In this document: piece after piece, positions 53,401 to 64,000 of the stretch
How the letters are laid out: every line of letters starts with the position of its first letter
Numbering within the stretch: position 1 is the first letter of the stretch
Program-made: the position numbers and the translations under genes
Notes under the pieces: generated by a model
Databases searched by the model: none
The model's input: only the letters and a program-made list of their open reading frames with translations
What the model was told of the DNA's origin: nothing
Source of the DNA: Bin127 sp965203505
Lineage (GTDB): Bacteria > Chloroflexota > Dehalococcoidia > Lucifugimonadales > Lucifugimonadaceae
Reading direction: 5' to 3'
Assembly: GCA_965203505.1 (NCBI GenBank)
Contig: OZ241880.1
Span: 496,001 to 560,000, forward strand
DNA: 64,000 bases

Positions 53401-56400
53401 ATGGCGATATCACAGGCGCTCATTGTTAGCGGTGACGACCGCGACTACCGGGTTTTCGGCGAAACCAAGGTGCCGACCGACATGCCGGATCTGGTGCAAG
53501 TCCAGAAAGACTCATTCGATTGGCTGCTCGGCGACGGGTTGCGCCAGTTGTTTGAGGAGATCTCGCCGATCACTGATTACACATCTGACAACCCCAAGTA
53601 CGAGATGAGCCTCACCGAGCACGACATTCTCGAACCTGAGTTCTCCGAGGAAGAGTGCCGAGAGCGCGAAATCACTTACTGCGTCCCGCTTCACGTCACC
53701 ATTGAACTGAAGATCAACGAGACGGACGAGATCAAAGAGCAGACCATCTTCTTCGGCGACATGCCGAAGATGACGGAGAACGGCACGTTCATCATCAACG
53801 GCGCCGAGCGCGTCGTCATATCGCAACTCGTCCGATCACCTGGGGCGTACTACTCGTTGGACGAGGACCCTGCCACAGGCAATCGTCTCTGCAGCGTCAA
53901 ATTGATCCCTTACCGCGGAGCATGGGTGGAGCTTGAGACCAGCAACCGCGACATACTGTTCGCAAAAGTGGATCGCAAGCGCAAGCTGCCGGTGACGACT
54001 TTGCTGCGTGCCATCGCCGCCGTCGATGACGGCAGTGAGGAAGACGCCGAGAATCCGCTCAAACTGGATTCCCTCGACGCCATGCTCGCGGTGTTCGGTG
54101 ATCCCACCGACGGCGATGAAGATTCTGAAGTCAGGGACTACATCCGCTCAACATGGAATTCTGACGCCGACGCTAGCGACGAAGACGAGGCGCTCAGAGA
54201 ATTCCACAAACGGATGCGCCCTGGCGAACCGGCGACAGTCGAAGGGGCCAAACGCTTGGTGTCCCAGATGTTCTTCGACACCCGTCGATACGATCTCGGG
54301 GACGTTGGGCGCTACAAGCTCAACCGGCGCATCGAGGTAGACGTCGAACTTACCCGCCGCACGCTCACGAAACGAGACTTCGTGAACATCATCAAGCGGA
54401 TGATCAAAGTCAACGATGGCGGGGCCGCGCCAGACGATATCGACCACCTCGGCAATCGTCGCGTCCGAACTGTCGGCGAGTTGATACAGAACCAGATCCG
54501 AGTCGGCCTCGTTCGCATGGAGCGCGTCGTCCGAGAACGCATGACCACGCACCCGGGCGAAACGACACCCGCAGCGTTGATCAACATACGGCCAGTTGGT
54601 GCCGCAGTCAAAGAGTTTTTCGGCGGTTCGCAACTGTCTCAATTCATGGACCAGACGAACCCGCTGTCCGAACTAACCCACAAGCGAAGGCTTTCCGCGC
54701 TTGGACCAGGTGGGCTGACACGAGACCGCGCCGGGTTCGATGTTCGCGACGTCCACCACTCCCACTACGGTCGAATCTGCCCGATCGAAACGCCGGAAGG
54801 ACCGAACATCGGACTGCTCGGTTCTCTCGCCACCTACGCGAAGGTTAACGAGTTCGGCTTTGTAGAAACCCCTTACCGCAAAGTCAGGGTCACAATATCC
54901 AACAAATCTGAGAATCTCATCGGCCGGACTTTGCTACAAGACGTCCGGGAGAAAAGCCGCAAACGTATCGTCGCCACGTCTGGTGCCATCATCGATGAAG
55001 CGCTGGCGCGGCGCTTGCGTCGACTCGGCGAGCAACCTCTCGAGGTTCGTCCTTATATATCCCTCGACGCCCAGGACGTCGAATATCTCTCGGCGGATCA
55101 AGAAGAAGAGGTATTGATCGGAGAGCCGACTACGGCGATCGACCACCTCGGACAGCTCGAAGGCGTCGTCCGTTGCCGAACCGGCGGCGAGCAATACGTA
55201 AAATCCCGTCCTGATGAAGTCCACTACATCGATGTCTCGCCGGCCCAGATCGTAAGCGTTTCCGCGGGGCTGATCCCATTCTTGGAGCATGACGACGCCA
55301 CGCGAGCCTTGATGGGGTCGAACATGCAGCGCCAAGGCGTGCCTCTCATCCTTCCGGAAGCTCCGATCGTGGGCACCGGGATTGAGCGGCGAGCCGCGCT
55401 CGACAGTGGTCAAGTCGTCAGATCCAACACTGACGGCATTGTTGCTTCCGTCACCAGCGACCAAATCGTAGTCGCCGATGAAGAAGGCAAAACCTACGTG
55501 TACCCGCTGATCCGGTACGAACGTTCAAACCAGAGCACCTGCATCAACCAGCATCCGATAGTGAACAAGGGTCAACAGGTCAGCGCCGGTCAAGCGATCG
55601 CTGACAGCTCATCTACGGACGGCGGGCGACTGGCTCTTGGCCAAAACGTCCTCGTCGGCTTCATGAGTTGGGGAGGCGGCAACTACGAAGACGCCATCAT
55701 CCTGAGCGAAGACCTCGTCAAGGAAGACCGTTTCACTTCCACACACATACAGAAGCACCAGATCGAGGCTAGGGAAACCCAGCTAGGTCCGGAAGAGATC
55801 ACTCGCGACATCGCGAACGTCGGCGAAGGTAACTTGGCCAACCTCGACGAAGAAGGAATCGTCATCCCCGGTACGTGGGTCGGACCTGGCGACATCTTGG
55901 TCGGCAAGGTGACGCCCAAAGGCGAAACGGAACTCACAGCGGAAGAGAAGTTGCTCCGCGCCATCTTCGGCGAGAAAGCGCGCGACACGAAGGACACCAG
56001 CCTTCGCGTGCCGCACGGCGAAAAAGGCAAAGTCATCAAGGTGCGCGTCAGCAAGAAAGAAGATGGCGACGAACTGCCGCCCGGCGTATCCATGATGGTC
56101 CGAGTATGGGTCGCCCACACTCGCAAGATCATGCAAGGCGACAAGATGGCAGGGCGACACGGCAACAAAGGCGTCGTGGCAATGATCCTGCCTCGCGAGG
56201 ACATGCCGCACCTAGAAGACGGAACGCCGCTCGATATCGTTTTGAACCCGATCGGTGTGCCTTCGCGAATGAATCTCGGTCAACTACTCGAAACCCATCT
56301 TGGATGGGCTGCCCGTCAACTGGGATTCTCAGCCATTACTCCAGTGTTCGATAGTGCCAGCGAGGTCGCTATCGAAGACGAACTGGCCCGGGCATGGTTC

Positions 56401-57315
56401 GTCAGCGCATCTCACGCACGGGACCATCGCGACCTCACTGATCATGAGATTGACCGGGAAACCGTGCGCTCGTGGCTCGCAGAATACGGTTACGACTATG
56501 ACACGCTTTACAGCCACGCCCCTGAAGATCTGGGGAAAGCCAGTGAAACTTGCATGAGGCTTTGGTTGGCAGAAATCGCCGGCCAAGATGTCTCGGGGCT
56601 CCAGCGCTTGGAATTGCTCGAACAGTGCCGGAAGCTTGATCGCGAACTCGGCAACGCCGCACCGATCCTTGGCAAACAGACCCTCGTCGACGGACGCACA
56701 GGTGAAGGCTTCGACCAACCGGTCACCGTCGGCAGCATCTACATGATGAAGCTGATCCACTTGGCTGAAGACAAGATGCACGCTCGTTCAACTGGTCCGT
56801 ACTCGCTGATAACCCAGCAACCCTTGGGCGGAAAAGCCCAGTTCGGTGGTCAACGCTTCGGCGAGATGGAGGTCTGGGCTCTCGAAGCCTACTCCGCTCC
56901 TCACACATTGCAAGAGGTGCTCACTATCAAGTCCGACGACGTCAAAGGCCGGGTACTCGCATACGAAGCGATCGTCAAAGGGCAATCAGTCGTCTCGGCT
57001 GACGTGCCGGAGTCGTTTAACGTGCTCATCCACGAGCTACAAGGCTTGGGCTTGGACATTTCGATGATTGGCGATCCCAACGCGGAGGTAGAGGACGACG
57101 AAGAGCAGACTCAGGCCACGGAAGAAATCGGGCTTGATCTCGATTCGCTCGGGGGCGACGTCTTGGACATCGGCGCCGAGTTGCCGCCTCCCGTGCTCGA
57201 ATTCGATGTCGACGCGGCAGAACAAGAGGATGAAGGTTCCAACGGCTATGAGGAATCTGGGACCGACCTGAACGGCGAGCCCGCGCAGTTCGAAGCTGAG
57301 ACGTCCGACGAATAA
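53401..57315 (+). CDS. rpoB: RNA polymerase beta subunit
   Basis: Beta subunit of 1304 residues, complete. The N-terminal lobe starts 'VPTDMPDLVQVQKDSFDWLL'. The rifampicin pocket ('GGSQLSQFMDQTNPLSELTH', 'KRRLSALGPGGLTRDRAG') keeps the Asp, His and Ser associated with sensitivity. The C-terminus has 'KMAGRHGNKGVV' (active-site lysines) and 'GGKAQFGGQRFGEMEVWALE' (clamp and switch). An acidic tail of about 75 residues ('EVEDDEEQTQATEE' onward) is longer than usual. It is not preceded by rplJL; an MFS gene is upstream. rpoC follows after 90 bp. Confidence 0.98.
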   Translation: MAISQALIVSGDDRDYRVFGETKVPTDMPDLVQVQKDSFDWLLGDGLRQLFEEISPITDYTSDNPKYEMSLTEHDILEPEFSEEECREREITYCVPLHVTIELKINETDEIKEQTIFFGDMPKMTENGTFIINGAERVVISQLVRSPGAYYSLDEDPATGNRLCSVKLIPYRGAWVELETSNRDILFAKVDRKRKLPVTTLLRAIAAVDDGSEEDAENPLKLDSLDAMLAVFGDPTDGDEDSEVRDYIRSTWNSDADASDEDEALREFHKRMRPGEPATVEGAKRLVSQMFFDTRRYDLGDVGRYKLNRRIEVDVELTRRTLTKRDFVNIIKRMIKVNDGGAAPDDIDHLGNRRVRTVGELIQNQIRVGLVRMERVVRERMTTHPGETTPAALINIRPVGAAVKEFFGGSQLSQFMDQTNPLSELTHKRRLSALGPGGLTRDRAGFDVRDVHHSHYGRICPIETPEGPNIGLLGSLATYAKVNEFGFVETPYRKVRVTISNKSENLIGRTLLQDVREKSRKRIVATSGAIIDEALARRLRRLGEQPLEVRPYISLDAQDVEYLSADQEEEVLIGEPTTAIDHLGQLEGVVRCRTGGEQYVKSRPDEVHYIDVSPAQIVSVSAGLIPFLEHDDATRALMGSNMQRQGVPLILPEAPIVGTGIERRAALDSGQVVRSNTDGIVASVTSDQIVVADEEGKTYVYPLIRYERSNQSTCINQHPIVNKGQQVSAGQAIADSSSTDGGRLALGQNVLVGFMSWGGGNYEDAIILSEDLVKEDRFTSTHIQKHQIEARETQLGPEEITRDIANVGEGNLANLDEEGIVIPGTWVGPGDILVGKVTPKGETELTAEEKLLRAIFGEKARDTKDTSLRVPHGEKGKVIKVRVSKKEDGDELPPGVSMMVRVWVAHTRKIMQGDKMAGRHGNKGVVAMILPREDMPHLEDGTPLDIVLNPIGVPSRMNLGQLLETHLGWAARQLGFSAITPVFDSASEVAIEDELARAWFVSASHARDHRDLTDHEIDRETVRSWLAEYGYDYDTLYSHAPEDLGKASETCMRLWLAEIAGQDVSGLQRLELLEQCRKLDRELGNAAPILGKQTLVDGRTGEGFDQPVTVGSIYMMKLIHLAEDKMHARSTGPYSLITQQPLGGKAQFGGQRFGEMEVWALEAYSAPHTLQEVLTIKSDDVKGRVLAYEAIVKGQSVVSADVPESFNVLIHELQGLGLDISMIGDPNAEVEDDEEQTQATEEIGLDLDSLGGDVLDIGAELPPPVLEFDVDAAEQEDEGSNGYEESGTDLNGEPAQFEAETSDE

Positions 57316-57405
57316 CGAGAATGCGGGTGCAGGCATTCGATCGGCACCCGCATCCAACCGTTGGCAACACTAAGTCGCAACCGCGACTACGAGAGGTGAA
57401 ACGGA

Positions 57406-61779
<4,374 letters not shown>

Positions 61780-61811
61780 TATTACCGTCCCCCTTCGCGA
61801 AACCGTACCCT

Positions 61812-61834
61812 CTTCCCCCGATTTGCGGGGGAAG
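61812..61834. terminator. Hairpin after rpoC (repeat family)
   Basis: CTTCCCCCG-ATTTG-CGGGGGAAG, nine paired bases, 33 bases past the rpoC stop. No T run follows, so it may be a dispersed repeat rather than a true intrinsic terminator; related forms occur at 14660 and 15098. Confidence 0.45.
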
Positions 61835-61862
61835 TGCCGAAGGCGATGGGGGCACGAAGTAC

Positions 61863-61883
61863 GGGCGACCCTCGTGGTCGCCC
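61863..61883. repeat. GGGCGACC palindrome repeat
   Basis: GGGCGACC-CTCGT-GGTCGCCC, eight paired bases. Relatives are at 14490, 14521, 15601, 15815, 63463 and 63578. Confidence 0.75.
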
Positions 61884-61916
61884 TCATGCAGGGATGAACA
61901 CATTTCTCGCAACCGT

Positions 61917-61941
61917 AAGGGCAGGTTTCAAACCTGCCCTT
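61917..61941. repeat. GGGCAGGTTT palindrome
   Basis: AAGGGCAGGTTT-C-AAACCTGCCCTT, a perfect 12-bp inverted repeat with a single-base centre, 30 bases before the sulfatase start. It may block read-through from rpoC or serve as a protein site. Confidence 0.7.
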
Positions 61942-61970
61942 AGTCTTTAGCCCAAAGGGTGATAGCGAAC

Positions 61971-63374
61971 ATGCAAAACGATGACCGACGTCCAAACGTA
62001 ATCGTCTTCATGACCGACGATCAAGGCTACGGCGATCTGTCGTGCATGGGTGCAACCGACTTCCGTACACCCAACCTCGACCGCATGGCGTCCGAAGGCG
62101 TCCGCTTCACTGACTGGTACTCCAACAGCCCCGTATGCAGTCCGTCACGTGCCGCACTTCTGACGGGCCGTTATCCGGGCAACGCCGGCGTCCGCGCTAT
62201 CTTGCAAGGACACCGCACCGCTTCCGGGCTGCCCAACTCGACGCCGACGATCTCGTCGCTCCTCAAAGACCGTGGCTATCAGACCTCGATGGTCGGCAAG
62301 TGGCACCTCGGACTCACCGACGAATGCCGACCCCACTCCCACGGCTTCGACTACTGGTTCGGCTTCCTCGCCGGCTGCATCGACTTCTACTCACACATCT
62401 ATTACTGGGGAGCCAACCGCCCCGGCCCAGGCATCAATCCGACGCACGACCTCTGGGAGAACAACGAAGAGGTCTGGCACGACAGCGAATACTTCACCGA
62501 ACTCATCGCCGAAAAAGCCATCGAACGCCTCCGTGCGATGGTCGCCGAGAAGCGCGCCTCCGGCAAACCCTTCCTCCTCTACGCCCCCTTCAACGCGCCG
62601 CACTATCCGATGCACGCGCCGGAGAAATATACGTCCCGTTTCGCGCATCTGCCATGGGACCGTCGCATCATGGCTGCGATGATTTCTGCCATCGACGACG
62701 CCATCGGCGCGATCATGAATGAACTCACACGGTTAGGGGAAGCCGACGACACCCTCACATTCTTCGTCTCCGACAACGGCCCGTCGCGTGAAACCCGCAA
62801 CTGGCTCGACGGTACCCTCGACCCGTACTATGGAGGCACCTCAGGCGGACTCAAAGGCCACAAGTTCAGCCTCTTCGACGGCGGCATCCGTATGCCTGCA
62901 ATTGCCCACTACCCCGCTCGCATCCCTGGCGGAAAAGTCGTGTCCACCCCCTGCGCCTCAATGGACATCGTACCTACAGCCCTCCACGCCGTAGACGGAA
63001 CCGCGCCCACCGACGAAACCGGCGAGTTCGACGGCACCAGCATCCTAGACCTCCTATCCACCGGCACCGATCTGCCCGAACGCGATCTTTACTGGGAGCT
63101 AGACGGCCAGACCGCCATCCGCCGAGGCAACTACAAACTAGTCATCGACGGCGTCCTGGTAGAAGAAGACGAACCTCAAACCCACATCCACCTAGCCGAC
63201 CTGTCTAATGACATCTCCGAGAGCAACAACCTAGCCGATCAGGCACCGAGATTGACATCCGAACTCGAGAAGGCAGCACTGGACTGGCGAGCCGGCATTC
63301 AGGAACGTTGGGACCGGGAATACGGTCACCTCAACCACGGCATAGTAACCTACGCTGATTTTCCGGTGGGGTGA
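61971..63374 (+). CDS. Type I sulfatase (formylglycine-dependent)
   Basis: Arylsulfatase-type enzyme of 467 residues. 'VIVFMTDDQGYGDLSCMG' holds the metal Asp pair, 'SPVCSPSRAALLTGRYPG' the C-x-P-S-R signature whose Cys is turned into formylglycine, 'TSMVGKWHLGLTDECRPHSHG' the catalytic Lys/His, and 'FFVSDNGPSRET' the second metal Asp/Asn. No signal peptide is visible, so it may act in the cytoplasm or need other export. The ATG at 61971 is preferred over a GTG at 61959 four codons upstream. A modifying enzyme (FGE or anSME) is not in the window. Substrate unknown, probably a sulfated carbohydrate or phenol. Confidence 0.9.
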   Translation: MQNDDRRPNVIVFMTDDQGYGDLSCMGATDFRTPNLDRMASEGVRFTDWYSNSPVCSPSRAALLTGRYPGNAGVRAILQGHRTASGLPNSTPTISSLLKDRGYQTSMVGKWHLGLTDECRPHSHGFDYWFGFLAGCIDFYSHIYYWGANRPGPGINPTHDLWENNEEVWHDSEYFTELIAEKAIERLRAMVAEKRASGKPFLLYAPFNAPHYPMHAPEKYTSRFAHLPWDRRIMAAMISAIDDAIGAIMNELTRLGEADDTLTFFVSDNGPSRETRNWLDGTLDPYYGGTSGGLKGHKFSLFDGGIRMPAIAHYPARIPGGKVVSTPCASMDIVPTALHAVDGTAPTDETGEFDGTSILDLLSTGTDLPERDLYWELDGQTAIRRGNYKLVIDGVLVEEDEPQTHIHLADLSNDISESNNLADQAPRLTSELEKAALDWRAGIQERWDREYGHLNHGIVTYADFPVG

Positions 63375-63792
63375 ACAGGTTTACGAAGCGAGCATCCCCT
63401 GCGTTCGCTTCGCCCCGCGTCCCCTTTCGCTTTGCGAATGGGGACATTTGCACAACCCCCGTAGGGGCGATCCCTTGTGGTCGCCTGTGCCGGGATGTCG
63501 ATGATGGATTCCACGCGCGCATTGGCGGGGGTGTAGGGGCATGTTGCGCGTTGTTTGTTCCCAGGTTTTTGGGTGATGAGGGCGACCACGAGGGTTCGCC
63601 CCTTCGGAGTGTCGATTGTGGTCCTCGGCGGGGAGGGGGCGGATGGTTGGGATCTTGGAATGTCCTACGTGTGTTGTGCGTGGGGCTAGTGGTATTGGGT
63701 GGAAGGGGAGGATTGCGATCAGTGGTTCGGCAAACTAGAATGTGTGATGCTTGGACGGAGATTAGCCGTTCGCTAGGAAGAGAGGTTGACCC
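63375..63792. other. Repeat-rich interval without gene
   Basis: About 420 bases. Includes the CCCCTTTCGC hairpin (63421-63443), the inverted copy of the 15795 repeat (63458-63512) and another GGGCGACC repeat near 63578-63603. The rest shows no gene. Confidence 0.6.
63458..63512 (+). repeat. Dispersed palindromic repeat, mate of 15795-15849
   Basis: Inverted copy of the 55-base repeat near 15.8 kb, running 'CCCGTAGGGGCGATCCCTTG' through 'GATGATGGATTCC'. Confidence 0.8.
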
Positions 63793-64000
63793 GTGCCCCG
63801 CCCGGATGATTCACAAGATGTCGATTACGAGCGAGTGGAGCTGGTGTGGCCGGGGAAGAATCGGCCGGTGGAGCGGGTATCGTTGCCATTCCAGACAATT
63901 GAACGGGTTAACGATGTACGGCGTTCGCGGGACGCGCAAGCCCATTTGGTCGGTGCTGCCGTTGGTGAGGTTTCTGGACCAAATTCAGAAACTAATTCGC
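63793..64000 (+). CDS. Start of probable DNA methyltransferase (partial)
   Basis: Begins with GTG at 63793 behind GAGG and runs off the window end, giving 69 codons. The N-terminus includes 'YERVELVWPGKNRPVERVSL' followed by 'PFQTIERVNDVRRSRD'. This resembles the leader of site-specific adenine methyltransferases of Type III-like systems, which begin 'YERVEL.W.GK' before the SAM-binding core. The catalytic motifs lie beyond the window, so the call is tentative. Confidence 0.4.
   Translation, partial: MPRPDDSQDVDYERVELVWPGKNRPVERVSLPFQTIERVNDVRRSRDAQAHLVGAAVGEVSGPNSETNS

Overview
The window looks like a chromosomal segment from a marine or host-associated bacterium of the Chloroflexota, perhaps Dehalococcoidia/SAR202-like. 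This is an inference. It rests on the moderately high GC, a detached rpoB-rpoC pair, several sugar-acid enzymes (UxuA-like and ManD-like dehydratases, HpcH/HpaI aldolase, Gfo/Idh/MocA oxidoreductase, tandem Zn-dehydrogenases), orphan branched-chain-type binding lipoproteins, a sulfatase, and a DUF2283/DUF4258 pair. No rRNA gene or CRISPR array was seen, and no tRNA was recognised by eye.

Layout. (1) 0.1-10.2 kb: a minus-strand run of secreted or lipid-anchored beta-sandwich proteins (Ig-like, cadherin-like, Calx-beta, FnIII, Cache, META). Three of the genes have a strong ribosome site and an ATG followed by a pure C tract of 13-15 nt just before the signal-peptide ORF. This resembles phase variation. 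One paralogue also carries a one-base frameshift. (2) 10.38-14.28 kb: a 3.9-kb element bounded by 40-bp inverted repeats (39/40 identical). It holds an IS1595-type transposase plus passenger genes: two CAP-domain proteins and two small ORFs. (3) 14.3-16.0 kb: no supported gene, full of dispersed palindromic repeats. (4) 16-18.2 kb: UxuA-like mannonate dehydratase and an MscS channel. (5) 18.2-22.5 kb: a defence-like cluster with a one-polypeptide restriction-modification enzyme, a two/three-TM protein and a ThsB-like TIR protein. (6) 22.5-28.98 kb: M1 aminopeptidase, retropepsin-like protein, aldolase + oxidoreductase, DUF2283/DUF4258, HAD hydrolase. (7) 28.98-36.6 kb: three paralogous binding lipoproteins holding five Peripla_BP domains, one fused to a YceI domain. 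(8) 36.7-42.2 kb: ManD-type dehydratase and three tandem dehydrogenases. (9) 42.2-45.4 kb: a DUF3179 gene with an in-frame UGA at the conserved CxxC position, followed by a SECIS-like hairpin, so a candidate selenoprotein, coupled to an FGGY kinase. (10) 45.4-53 kb: ABC-2 exporter, glutaredoxin, CopA-type ATPase, MFS exporter. (11) 53.4-61.8 kb: rpoB and rpoC. (12) 61.9-64 kb: sulfatase, more repeats, and the start of a probable DNA methyltransferase.

The metabolic genes suggest a scavenger of sugar acids and sulfated carbohydrate. The left 20 kb is accessory and variable: surface proteins, a mobile element and defence genes. The strongest leads are the DUF3179 selenoprotein candidate, the three C-tract leaders, the passenger-bearing IS1595 element and the TIR/2TM/RM cluster.
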